Source: JBFWYO01 sp050186335
GTDB taxonomy: Bacteria > Pseudomonadota > Alphaproteobacteria > Bin65
Reading direction: 5' to 3'
Assembly: GCA_050186335.1 (NCBI GenBank)
Contig: JBFWYO010000001.1
Coordinates: 78,457-142,456 of the forward strand
DNA: 64,000 bases
Part shown: positions 8,393 through 16,765 of the stretch, piece after piece
How the letters are laid out: the number at the start of each line of letters is the position of its first letter
Position numbering within the stretch: the stretch's first letter is position 1
Translations under genes and position numbers: made by a program
The notes under the pieces: generated by a model
Database searches by the model: none
What the model saw: the letters and a program-made list of their open reading frames with translations, nothing else
Told to the model about the DNA's origin: nothing

Positions 8393-8866
8393 ATGACCGG
8401 CCGCATTGCACAGCGCCTGAAAGATCTGAAGATCGAGCTGCCGGTCGCCCACATCGCCGAGGTCGCCAAGATCGAAGGTTACGCGATGGCGAACGGCTGG
8501 CTTTTCGTGTCCGGCCAGATTCCGAAATGGGGCGGCGAGCGCAAATTCATCGGCAAGGTCGGCCGCGAGTTCAATCTGGCGGAGGGTCAGGCGGCCGCGC
8601 GTCTGTCCGGTCTTAATGTGTTGTCGCAGTGCATGAAAGCGCTGGACGGCGATCTCGATCGCGTCGTGCGCATCATGAAGGTCAACGGCTACGTCAACGC
8701 GATGCCGGATTTCACCGAAATCCCGCAGGTCGTGAACGGCGCCTCTGAATTGTTCCTGGAAGTTTTCGGCGATGCCGGCCGGCATGCGCGCACCGCCGTC
8801 GGCGTCGCGGTCATGCCGTTCGACGTCGCCATCGAAGTCGAAGCCACGTTCCTGGTCAGGCCCTAA
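8393..8866 (+). CDS. RidA/YjgF family protein
   Basis: A 157-residue RidA-superfamily protein. It has the family stretch EGYAMANGWLFVSGQIP, the long helix region SGLNVLSQCMKALDGDLDRVVRIMKVNGYVNA and the strand-rich end GRHARTAVGVAVMPFDVAIEVEATFLV. RidA proteins hydrolyse reactive enamine or imine intermediates, using a conserved Arg; here GRHART stands near the usual R-x-x-V position, so the deaminase site may be altered. Length is longer than canonical RidA (about 125 residues) and fits the YjgF-like subgroup of about 155 residues. It is followed after 15 bases by a marR gene. Confidence 0.82.
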   Translation: MTGRIAQRLKDLKIELPVAHIAEVAKIEGYAMANGWLFVSGQIPKWGGERKFIGKVGREFNLAEGQAAARLSGLNVLSQCMKALDGDLDRVVRIMKVNGYVNAMPDFTEIPQVVNGASELFLEVFGDAGRHARTAVGVAVMPFDVAIEVEATFLVRP

Positions 8867-8881
8867 ACGAAAGCGAAGTCC

Positions 8882-9370
8882 ATGGGTGAACAAGGTACCG
8901 GCAAGCAGGTTGACGGCAGCGATTTCGAATTTCAGTTCGACCTGGATGTCTACACGCCGTATCTGCTCAATCGCACCGGTGTGCGCATCGCCGACGCGTT
9001 CGACAACGATCTGAAGCGCCATGGCATCAATTTGCAAATGTGGCGCATCCTGGCGGCGCTGTGGCACAGCGGCCAGGTTCGGCTGTCCGATCTTTCGCAT
9101 CTGACCTCGATCGAAATCTCGACGCTGTCGCGCGGCGTGGCGCGGCTGGCCGACAAGGGCCATATCGAACGCCAGAAAAGCGGGAATGACGGGCGCGAGG
9201 TGCGTCTGCAATTGTCCGATGCGGGCCGGCAGATGACCGCGCGCTTGATCCCTTTGGCATTGCAGGCCGAATCGGATCTGATTCGCGGCTTCTCGTCCGA
9301 AGAGGTGAAGACGCTCAAGAACCTGCTGATGCGCATGTACCAGAATCTGGATTCGCGCAACGCGCGTTGA
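8882..9370 (+). CDS. MarR family transcriptional regulator
   Basis: A 162-residue winged-helix protein. The recognition region reads VRLSDLSHLTSIEISTLSRGVARLADKGHIERQKSGNDGREVRLQ in pattern (helix-turn-helix then the beta wing with D-x-R), typical of MarR proteins that bind palindromes as dimers and release them on binding a small phenolic or other ligand. Co-directional with the RidA gene and close to it, so it probably controls that operon. Its stop is 8 bases from the stop of the convergent ureohydrolase gene. Confidence 0.88.
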   Translation: MGEQGTGKQVDGSDFEFQFDLDVYTPYLLNRTGVRIADAFDNDLKRHGINLQMWRILAALWHSGQVRLSDLSHLTSIEISTLSRGVARLADKGHIERQKSGNDGREVRLQLSDAGRQMTARLIPLALQAESDLIRGFSSEEVKTLKNLLMRMYQNLDSRNAR

Positions 9371-9378
9371 TGGCGTCG

Positions 9379-10344
9379 TCAGCCGCGCCGGCGCGCGACG
9401 GCATCGGCCAGCACGCAAAGAATCTCGAACATCATGGTGGCGCCGACGATCGCCGTGCCGCCGGTCGGATCGAACGGCGGGGATATTTCCACCACGTCGC
9501 CGCCGACCAGATCCAGGCCCTGCAATCCGCGAATCATCCGCTGCGCTTCGTGGGTCGAAAATCCGCCGATCTCCGGCGTCCCGGTGCCCGGCGCGTAGAC
9601 CGGGTCCAAGCCGTCGACGTCGAAACTGACATAGGTCGGGCCGTCGCCCGCGACGCGGCGCGCCTCGGCGATCACGTTATCCACGCCGAGCGCGAAAAAC
9701 TCCTCGATGTCGATCACCCGGATGCCCTGCGCCAAGCCCCAGTCCATGTCGTCGGCCCGGTACAGCGAGCCGCGAATGCCGATCTGCACGGTGCGCTTGG
9801 GGTCGAGCAGCCCTTCCTCGATGGCGCGGCGGAACGGCGTGCCGTGCGTGTATTTGTGGCCGCCGAAATAGCTGTCCCAGGTATCGGTATGGGCGTCGAA
9901 ATGCACCATGCCGAGCGGGCGTCGCCTGGCGATCGCGCGGAAGATCGGCAGCGTGACGAGATGATCGCCGCCGACCGACAGCGGCAGGCATTTTGCGGCA
10001 TGCACGCGCGCGAAGAATTTTTCCACGCGCGCCAGCGTATCGTCGAGATCGACCGGGTTGACCGGCACGTCGCCTACGTCGCCGACGCGCGCCAGTTCGT
10101 ACGGCGAAATCTTGCTGACGTGATGCACGCGGCGCATCAGGCTGGAGTAGTTGCGCACCTCGCGCGGTCCATGGCGCGCGCCCGGGCGGTTGGTCGTCCC
10201 GCCGTCCCAGGGGACGCCGACCAGGGCGATATCGAGCCCAGCGGGATCGCGAAACACCGGCAGGCGCATGAAGGTGGGGATGTCCGCGAAGCGCGGCATG
10301 ATCGAGCCGTCGACCGGCTGCGGAAACTTGCTCTGCTCGTCCAT
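9379..10344 (-). CDS. Agmatinase/guanidino-acid hydrolase family (ureohydrolase)
   Basis: A 321-residue ureohydrolase. Metal-binding motifs are complete: SVGGDHLVTLP, HFDAHTDTWDSYFGG and SFDVDGLDPVYAPGTGTPE, which bring the His and Asp ligands for the two-Mn centre. Members hydrolyse agmatine, guanidinobutyrate, guanidinopropionate or similar guanidino compounds to urea and an amine. The HGTPFRRAIEEGLLDP stretch is shared by this subgroup. The exact substrate is not resolvable. It is divergent from the kinase gene at 10457. Confidence 0.88.
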   Translation of the reverse strand: MDEQSKFPQPVDGSIMPRFADIPTFMRLPVFRDPAGLDIALVGVPWDGGTTNRPGARHGPREVRNYSSLMRRVHHVSKISPYELARVGDVGDVPVNPVDLDDTLARVEKFFARVHAAKCLPLSVGGDHLVTLPIFRAIARRRPLGMVHFDAHTDTWDSYFGGHKYTHGTPFRRAIEEGLLDPKRTVQIGIRGSLYRADDMDWGLAQGIRVIDIEEFFALGVDNVIAEARRVAGDGPTYVSFDVDGLDPVYAPGTGTPEIGGFSTHEAQRMIRGLQGLDLVGGDVVEISPPFDPTGGTAIVGATMMFEILCVLADAVARRRG

Positions 10345-10456
10345 AACCGCGTCTCCCTACAGTCAATATAAACCATAGCGGTTCGAGGGCGAGTCGGTTG
10401 CTTGCCCGGGCGGGCACCGCGCGCCTAGACTACGGCCCGCGCGCAAGGGAAAAATC

Positions 10457-12496
10457 ATGGCCGCAACCCAGCGGAACGCTTTGGATATCGGCACCGAGCT
10501 CGACGGCTATCGCGTCGCGTCGATCCTGGGCGCGGGCGGCTTCGGCATCACCTACGAAGCGATCGAGATTTCCATCGAGCGCAAGGTCGCGATCAAGGAG
10601 TTCATGCCCAACGGCATCGCCATGCGCGACGGCGACAGCTCGGTGCATCCGATCAGCGACGCCGACGAAAAGGAATATGTCTGGGGCCTCGATCGCTTCA
10701 AGCAGGAAGCGCGCACGCTGATTCACTTCCGGCATCCCAACATCGTACCGGTGCTGCGCTATTTCGAGGCCAACGGCACGGCCTATATGGTGATGGAGCA
10801 TCAGGAAGGCAAAAGCCTCGGGCGTTTTATGGACGGCAGCAAGACGCTCGACGCCGCCGGGATTGCGCAGTTCCTGATGCCGTTGCTCGACGGACTCGAG
10901 CAAGTCCACAAGTCCGGCTTCCTGCATCGCGATATCAAGCCGGATAACATTTATATCCGCACCGACGGTACGCCGGTATTGCTGGACTTCGGCGCCGCGC
11001 GCAACGCGCTCGGCCGGCGGAGCAAGAGCCTGACCGCCGTGGTCTCCGCCGGCTATGCGCCCTACGAGCAGTACGAGGCGGAGGGCAACCAGGGACCGTG
11101 GACCGATATCTATGCGCTCGGCGCCGTGCTCTATCGCTGCACCGTCGGCCGGCGCCCGATCGATGCGCCGGCGCGCGTCTCGGCCACCCTGCGCCAGGAC
11201 GACGATCCGCTGATTCCGGCCGCGCAGGCCGCGCGCGGCAACTACGACGCCGCCCTGTTGGCCGGCATCGATGCGGCGCTGGCGATTTCCGAGCGCGACC
11301 GGCCGCAGACCGTGGCCGCATTCCGGCGCGCGATCGCGCCCGACGGCGACGCGGCGGCGATCGGGCAGCGCATGGCCGCGCCCGGCGCCACGGTGAAGGC
11401 GGGCGCCACCACGCACGTCCTGCCGCCGGCAACCGGTCCGGCGCCGCGCACGGCGCCGGCAGCCGAACGCGCGCCGTCTGCCGCCGCCGTGCATATCAGC
11501 GCGGCCCCGGCGGCGGTGGCGCCCCGGCGCGGCAAGTGGCCCTGGATCGCGGCCGGCGCCGTGCTGGCGCTGCTGCTGATCGGCGGCGGCGCCTACCTGG
11601 CGACGCGCCCGGCCGACGATGCCGACGCCAGGCTCAAGCTCGAACTGGAGCAGGCGCGCAAGGCGCAGGCGCAATTGCAGGCCGATCTCGATGCCGCGCG
11701 CAAAGCCGATGCCGACGCCAAGGCCAAGGCGGAGCAGGACGCCAAGGCGAAGCAGGAGGCCGACGCGCGCGCGCAGGCGGAAGCGCGCCAGCAAGCGGAA
11801 GCCAGACGCCGCGCCGACGAACTGGCGCGCCAGCGCGCAGCAGAAGAAGCGCGCAGGCGCGCCGAGGAAGCCGCCCGGCTGAAAGCCGAGGCGGACGCCA
11901 GAGCGCAGGCTGAAGCCAAAGCCCAAGCCGACGCCGAGGCCAAACGCCGGGCGGACGAAGCAGCGCGACTGCAGACCGACGCCCAGCGCCGCGCCGACGA
12001 AGCCGTGCGCCAGCGCGCCGAGATTGAGGCCAAACGCCGGGCCGACGAGGCGGTGCGCCAGCGCGCCGAAGCGGACGCCAAACGCCGCGCGGATGCCGAG
12101 GCGAAGCGACGTGCCGACGAGGCCGCGCGTGGGCGCGCCAACCAGCGCGCCGATGCCCAGGCCACCGCGCCTGCGGTCGACTACCGCAGCCAGATCGCCG
12201 GCACGTCGATGTATTTGGACGCGGTCGACCTGGTCAACGGTTCCAATTCGGTGCTGGTGCGCTTCATCGCCGACGGCCGCGTCGTGGTCGCCGCGCAACG
12301 CTCGCAGATGGGGGCGGCCGGCGGTTACACGACCGATACCAGCTACAGCGGCACATGGAGCGTCCAGGGCGATCAGCTCTGCCTGCGTTTCACCAATCTG
12401 CCGCAGATCGGCAATTGCTATCGCGTTGCCGTTGCCGGCCAGCGGGTGACGCTGGCCGGCCCGGGCTTCCTGGCGCGCGGCGCGTTGTCGAAATAG
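10457..12496 (+). CDS. Membrane-anchored Ser/Thr protein kinase with TolA-like coiled coil
   Basis: A 679-residue protein. The kinase domain (about 15-285) has GAGGFGITYEA (P-loop), VAIKEF (Lys), HRDIKPDN (catalytic loop) and LDFGAAR (metal site). A single membrane span (WPWIAAGAVLALLLIGGGAY) is near residue 365. It is followed by about 170 residues of Ala, Glu, Arg and Lys coiled coil built of near repeats such as KRRADEAVRQRAE, then a C-terminal beta-rich domain with two Cys (LCLRF, GNCYRV), probably periplasmic. The layout suggests a cytoplasmic kinase that senses something across the envelope. The monocistronic gene gives no partner. Confidence 0.85.
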   Translation: MAATQRNALDIGTELDGYRVASILGAGGFGITYEAIEISIERKVAIKEFMPNGIAMRDGDSSVHPISDADEKEYVWGLDRFKQEARTLIHFRHPNIVPVLRYFEANGTAYMVMEHQEGKSLGRFMDGSKTLDAAGIAQFLMPLLDGLEQVHKSGFLHRDIKPDNIYIRTDGTPVLLDFGAARNALGRRSKSLTAVVSAGYAPYEQYEAEGNQGPWTDIYALGAVLYRCTVGRRPIDAPARVSATLRQDDDPLIPAAQAARGNYDAALLAGIDAALAISERDRPQTVAAFRRAIAPDGDAAAIGQRMAAPGATVKAGATTHVLPPATGPAPRTAPAAERAPSAAAVHISAAPAAVAPRRGKWPWIAAGAVLALLLIGGGAYLATRPADDADARLKLELEQARKAQAQLQADLDAARKADADAKAKAEQDAKAKQEADARAQAEARQQAEARRRADELARQRAAEEARRRAEEAARLKAEADARAQAEAKAQADAEAKRRADEAARLQTDAQRRADEAVRQRAEIEAKRRADEAVRQRAEADAKRRADAEAKRRADEAARGRANQRADAQATAPAVDYRSQIAGTSMYLDAVDLVNGSNSVLVRFIADGRVVVAAQRSQMGAAGGYTTDTSYSGTWSVQGDQLCLRFTNLPQIGNCYRVAVAGQRVTLAGPGFLARGALSK

Positions 12497-12531
12497 CGGT
12501 GCGGTGCATTTGCGGGACTTGTCGACGCCGC

Positions 12532-13329
12532 CTAATGCGCTCCCGCCATCTGCTCCGCGGCCTTGATCGATTCGACGCGAATCTCCTCGGTCAGCCGCGC
12601 CTTGTAGGCGGCGAATTCCGGCGAAGTCTTTATGGTGTAGTGGCGCGGGTGCGGCAGGTCGATGCGCAGGTCGCATTTGATGCGGCCCGGGCGGGCGGTC
12701 ATCACCACCACGCGATTGGCCATGAAAATGGACTCATCGATGTCGTGGGTGACGAACAGCACGGTTTTGCGATCGGCCTCCCAGATTCCGAGCAGCAATT
12801 CCTGCATCAGCGCGCGGGTCTGGTTGTCGAGCGCGCCGAACGGCTCGTCGAGCAATAGAATCTTCGGATCGTTGGCCAGCGCCCGCGCCAGCGCCGTGCG
12901 CTGCTGCATGCCGCCGGAGAGCATTTTCGGGAAATGCCGCTCGAACCCGGTGAGCCCGACCTGCGAAATGTAACGCGCGACGATCTCGCGCCGTTGCGAC
13001 TCCGCCACGCCCTTCTCGCGCAACCCGAAGCCGATATTCTCCTCGACCGTCAGCCACGGAAACAGCGTGTAGGACTGGAACACCATGCCGCGTTCCGGCC
13101 CCGGCCGCTGGATCGGCTTGCCGTCCAGCATCGCCTGCCCCGCGCTCGGCCGGTCGAGCCCGGCGACGATGCGCAGCAAGGTCGACTTGCCGCAGCCCGA
13201 CGGGCCCAGGATCGTAATGAAATCGTTGTCCTCGACGGCCAGATCGATCGGCTCGAGCGCGCGCGTCGGCAGCCCGCCCCGCACGCCCGGAAACACACGT
13301 TCGACCTTGCTGACCTGCAGCTTGGACAT
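12532..13329 (-). CDS. ABC transporter ATP-binding protein, nitrate/sulfonate/taurine type
   Basis: A 265-residue ATPase. Walker A GPSGCGKST, Q-loop FQSYTLFPWLTVEEN, signature LSGGMQQR and Walker B LLLDEPFGALD are intact, followed by VTHDIDES. The Q-loop and the short C-terminal tail match SsuB/TauB/NrtD-like ATPases. The start ATG overlaps the permease stop by one base (TGATG). It energises import of a small organic anion captured by the binding protein at 14245-15195. Confidence 0.9.
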   Translation of the reverse strand: MSKLQVSKVERVFPGVRGGLPTRALEPIDLAVEDNDFITILGPSGCGKSTLLRIVAGLDRPSAGQAMLDGKPIQRPGPERGMVFQSYTLFPWLTVEENIGFGLREKGVAESQRREIVARYISQVGLTGFERHFPKMLSGGMQQRTALARALANDPKILLLDEPFGALDNQTRALMQELLLGIWEADRKTVLFVTHDIDESIFMANRVVVMTARPGRIKCDLRIDLPHPRHYTIKTSPEFAAYKARLTEEIRVESIKAAEQMAGAH

Positions 13330-14105
13330 CAGGCCAGGCTCCATGGGTAGAGCCGCTGGTTCAGCCACTTGAAGGCAAAGTCCGAGACGAGCCCGATCAG
13401 CCCGATCACGACGATGCCGAAGATCATCTGCCCGGTATCGAGCAGGCGCTGGCTGTCCATGATCATGTGGCCGATGCCGGATTGCGCGCCGACCAGTTCG
13501 GCGACGATAACGTAAGTCCACGCCCAGCCGAGCACCAGGCGCAGCGTTTCCGCGATCTGCGGCGCCGCTCCGGGCAGGATCACGCGCAGCACGATGCCGT
13601 TGCCCGAAGCGCCCAGCGTATAGGCCGCCTCGACCAGATCGCGCCGCGTGGCACCCACGATCACCGCCACCATGAGCACGATCTGGAAGAACGAGCCGAT
13701 CACGATGACGGACAATTTCTGCGCCTCGCCCACGCCGGCCCACAGGATCAGCAACGGAATGAAGGCGGAGGCCGGCAGGTAGCGCGCGAAGGATATGAAC
13801 GGCTCGAAAAACGCGCCGATCGGCTTGTAAGCGCCCATGACGATGCCGAGCGGCACCGCGAGTACGGCAGCCACGACGAAGCCGCCGACCACGCGCCAAA
13901 CCGTGATCCCCACGTCGCCGATGAAATTATATTCGGCGAACAGGGCGATGCCGGCTTTCAGCGTCTTGACCGGATCGGCGAGGAACAGCGGCTGCACCCA
14001 GCCGGCGAACGTCGCCAGCGCCCAGAACGCGAAGAACAGCACGAAGAACGCGATGCCGAGGACGACGCGCAGGCCGGATGGAATTGGCTTTAAGGGTTCG
14101 AACAT
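13329..14105 (-). CDS. ABC transporter permease, SsuC/TauC type
   Basis: A 258-residue inner-membrane permease with about six hydrophobic spans starting VVLGIAFFVLFFAFWALATF. The EAA loop is DLVEAAYTLGASGNGIVLRVILPGAAP, which docks on the ATPase. I start at ATG 14105 (MFEPLKPIPSG); the longer frame to 14216 translates through REP-like repeat DNA and is not credible. It lies between the binding protein and the ATPase genes of the same importer. Confidence 0.9.
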   Translation of the reverse strand: MFEPLKPIPSGLRVVLGIAFFVLFFAFWALATFAGWVQPLFLADPVKTLKAGIALFAEYNFIGDVGITVWRVVGGFVVAAVLAVPLGIVMGAYKPIGAFFEPFISFARYLPASAFIPLLILWAGVGEAQKLSVIVIGSFFQIVLMVAVIVGATRRDLVEAAYTLGASGNGIVLRVILPGAAPQIAETLRLVLGWAWTYVIVAELVGAQSGIGHMIMDSQRLLDTGQMIFGIVVIGLIGLVSDFAFKWLNQRLYPWSLA

Positions 14106-14134
14106 GGATTTCGGCGGGCCCGCGAAAGAGGATC

Positions 14135-14220
14135 GGCCTCGTCCTTCGACCGGCTCAGGACGAGGCCGCTTATTCGCGGCAATATGCGGAACCTCGTGCT
14201 GAGCGTGTCGAAGCACGAGG
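14135..14220. repeat. REP-like inverted doublet
   Basis: Two hairpin-forming units lie head to head between the binding-protein and permease genes. Unit 1 has perfect 10-base arms GGCCTCGTCC/GGACGAGGCC (14135-14144 and 14158-14167) with a 13-base loop. Unit 2 has perfect 9-base arms CCTCGTGCT/AGCACGAGG (14192-14200 and 14212-14220). Read on the opposite strand, unit 2 matches unit 1 at 25 of 29 positions (consensus CCTCGTsCTTCGAC then msGCTCAGsACGAGG), so the two are inverted copies of one element. This motif class is widespread as intergenic REP/palindromic repeats in proteobacteria. Confidence 0.75.
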
Positions 14221-14244
14221 CATGTCGGTCGAAACGGCCGCTGC

Positions 14245-15195
14245 CTACTTGATGAAGTTGGCGTTGACCATCGCGTTCAGATCGGGCGCCGCCTTGATGA
14301 CTCCGGCTTCGAGCTGGATTTCGGTGGCGAATTTCAGGAAATCCATCATCTCCTTGGCGAAGTAGGCCTGATTGGCGGCCTTGTCCTGCCATGCGATGAA
14401 CGACGCCGATTTGCCGAATTGCTCGGCGTTCTGCTTCACCTTGGCGCCCATGATCTCATACGACTTGGTGGGGTCTTTCTTGATCATGTCGAGCGCGTCG
14501 AAGAAGCCGTTGACGACGCCCTGCACGATCTTCGGATTCTTGGCGATATAGTCGGGCTGGAAGGCGAGCGTATCGACGACCACCGGATAATCCTTCGTGG
14601 TGGCGAGGATCTTGCCGGACTCCGGCTTGTTGCGGATGATCGAGATGTACGGTTCGTAGGTCACGGCCGCGTCGAACTGGCCGGCGACGAAGGCGTTCGC
14701 GGCCGGCTGCGGCGCCAGCGTCGACAAGGTTATATCCTTCACCGTCAAGCCGTTCTTTTTCAGGATGTTGACCATCGTGAAATACGGCGTGGTGCCCGGG
14801 CCGTCGACCGCGATCGTCTTGCCCTTGAGGTCGGAAATCTTGTTGATGCTGTTGCGCGTGGCAATGCCATCGGCACCGTTCGATTTGTCCAGCAGCAGAA
14901 CCTGCGTCAGCTTCACGCCGGCCGCGTTCCACACCACGAACGTATCGATGGTCGTGGCGGCGCCTTGCACGGAGCCCGCCTGGATCGCCAGATGACGCTC
15001 CTTCTGCGCGATGAATTTGATCTCGACGTCGACGCCGTGCTTTTTGAACAGGCCGGTCTGCTCGGCCAGGGTCAGCGGCGCGAAGCCGGTCCAACCGCTG
15101 ATGGCGATGACGACTTTCGGCATCTGCTGGGCCGATACAGGGGCGGCAAATGCCGCGAGGGCTGCCGCGCCGAACAGGAACGAGCGCAATTTCAT
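14245..15195 (-). CDS. ABC transporter substrate-binding protein (SsuA/NMT1-like)
   Basis: A 316-residue periplasmic protein. A Sec signal (MKLRSFLFGAAALAAFAAPV, cut after VSAQ) precedes a two-lobed fold: MPKVVIAISGWTGFAPLTLAEQ at the start, then LKGKTIAVDGPGTTPYF and a second lobe with FDAAVTYEPY. These are typical of aliphatic sulfonate, nitrate or taurine binding proteins. It is the first gene of the importer with the permease and ATPase downstream. The ligand is unknown; no desulfonating enzyme is beside it. Confidence 0.88.
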   Translation of the reverse strand: MKLRSFLFGAAALAAFAAPVSAQQMPKVVIAISGWTGFAPLTLAEQTGLFKKHGVDVEIKFIAQKERHLAIQAGSVQGAATTIDTFVVWNAAGVKLTQVLLLDKSNGADGIATRNSINKISDLKGKTIAVDGPGTTPYFTMVNILKKNGLTVKDITLSTLAPQPAANAFVAGQFDAAVTYEPYISIIRNKPESGKILATTKDYPVVVDTLAFQPDYIAKNPKIVQGVVNGFFDALDMIKKDPTKSYEIMGAKVKQNAEQFGKSASFIAWQDKAANQAYFAKEMMDFLKFATEIQLEAGVIKAAPDLNAMVNANFIK

Positions 15196-15491
15196 AGAAG
15201 GCTCCTTCGATTAAAGTGCTGGTTTCGCTGGGAAAACCGGCGTGCCGCGGTCTCGCGCGCCGAACCTCGTGTAAGCGTTCTTGATGCTAGGGGAGAGCCG
15301 AAGCGAGAGCAACGGGCGTGTTGCGGGCTGCGCCGGGCGCCGATGCTGCGGCCCGTCGGCGCCGGCCCGCCCGAAACACAACGGCAGGGACGAAATATGT
15401 AACACCGTGGCACGGATCGCGATGCAAGCGTATTATGGCGTGGTCGGTCGGACGGCCGCAGATCGTCCGACCCGGAACGATGGAGGGCGCC
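15196..15491. other. Divergent intergenic region
   Basis: About 296 bases separate the binding-protein gene (minus) from the outer-membrane protein gene (plus). I see no clear sigma-70 boxes, RNA gene or repeat. The RBS of the plus-strand gene (GGAGGG, 15482-15487) lies at its right end. Confidence 0.5.
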
Positions 15492-16550
15492 GTGACCAAA
15501 CGATTGAGGTTGGTGGCCTGCGCATTTCTTTCCGCCGCATCCACCGCCACCGCCACTGCCGAGCCGCTGCCGATGGTGCCGCAGACTGGCCCCACGGCCT
15601 TGAGCGATTATTTCTACATGTCCCTGGGCGGGACCGCGCAAGTGGTTCAATTGCCCAAATTCCATTACGGCCAGCATTTCAATTTGGCGCCGCCGACGCT
15701 GATCGGCGATCTGTTCGCCGTGCGGTCGAGCGTCGTGGCCGGCGGGCCGGCGGCCACCATCGGTTATGTTCTGCCGTGGGACTTGGGTCAGCGGCCGCGC
15801 ATCGAACTGGCCGCAAGTGCACTGTTCGGGCGGCTGCGCAACGACGACGTTTTGTCGCCGATCAGTTCGTTCAGCTATCACCCGATCGGCCTCGCGATCG
15901 GCAGCAGCGGCTTCGTCGCCTCCGATATCCATTCGGAACTGACCACGACGTTCACCTCGGCCGATGTGGGCGTGCGGCTGCGCACCGATCTGCCGCTGGG
16001 ATCGGCGCTCACGCTCACGCCGTCGATCGCCGGCGTATTCGGGTTCCAGCAGGTCCGGTACGACCTCACGCAATGGGGCTTGCTGGCCGATCCGTTCTTC
16101 GCCGGCACGCGCGTCGACGAGAAACTGACGACTTGGCGCGGTGGCGCCGAACTCGGCGTCGACGCCACGTTCAGGCTGGGCGACCGCTTGATGCTGCATG
16201 GCGGATTGACCGGTGCGGCCTACTATCAGCACACACGGCTGGTCGGCAATGACTGCAAAGCCATCACACTCGGCCCGGGCGGATCCTGCGTTGTGCCCGC
16301 CGTCGGTGTGGCGATCCTCAGCCAGGTGCGCGCCTCCGATTCCGGATACGGCGCGCGGGTCGGCGCGTCGCTCGGCGCCACCTATTCGCTCGGCTGGATG
16401 AACCTGACCGTGATGGGCACCGGAAGCTGGACCCACAACGTGCCCGGCATCGACAATCCGCGCCTGTTCGAGACCGGTACCGCGCGCGTCGGTTACGAAG
16501 ATCGGTTCTCGTATGGCGGTCTCGTCATGGCGACGTTCCCGCTCGATTAG
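15492..16550 (+). CDS. Predicted outer-membrane beta-barrel protein
   Basis: A 352-residue exported protein. The GTG at 15492 is chosen because GGAGGG lies 4 bases upstream and it yields a clean signal peptide (VTKRLRLVACAFLSAASTAT, cut near ATAEPLP); an ATG at 15480 would overlap that RBS. The mature part alternates hydrophobic and polar residues in many short strands (GAELGVDATFRLGDRLMLHG, YGARVGASLGATYSLGW) and ends in a phenylalanine-containing strand, as in outer-membrane barrels. No specific family recognised; it may be a pore or an autotransporter-like barrel. It precedes the phosphonate cluster on the same strand. Confidence 0.72.
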   Translation: MTKRLRLVACAFLSAASTATATAEPLPMVPQTGPTALSDYFYMSLGGTAQVVQLPKFHYGQHFNLAPPTLIGDLFAVRSSVVAGGPAATIGYVLPWDLGQRPRIELAASALFGRLRNDDVLSPISSFSYHPIGLAIGSSGFVASDIHSELTTTFTSADVGVRLRTDLPLGSALTLTPSIAGVFGFQQVRYDLTQWGLLADPFFAGTRVDEKLTTWRGGAELGVDATFRLGDRLMLHGGLTGAAYYQHTRLVGNDCKAITLGPGGSCVVPAVGVAILSQVRASDSGYGARVGASLGATYSLGWMNLTVMGTGSWTHNVPGIDNPRLFETGTARVGYEDRFSYGGLVMATFPLD

Positions 16551-16765
16551 TTCGGGTGTGCCGGCGCGCTCGAACATTTCGCCGATGGACGCGGCTCGCT
16601 CCTCCGTTGCCGATTGACCGCCGGAATCGGCCGGGTTGCTATCGATGCGATCGGTGGCGCATCTACGGGAAATGCGGCAATTTGTGCTAATCACAAGCCG
16701 CCCCCGAGCCGCGCCGGCGGATCGCTTGCCCGGCCACCCCAACGTCTTCGCCCAGGATTCCATCC

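Noticed and set aside
11640..12160. Tandem DNA repeat array or CRISPR-like array
   Set aside because: Repetition follows codon-level coiled-coil repeats inside the kinase gene; no constant repeat-spacer pattern.
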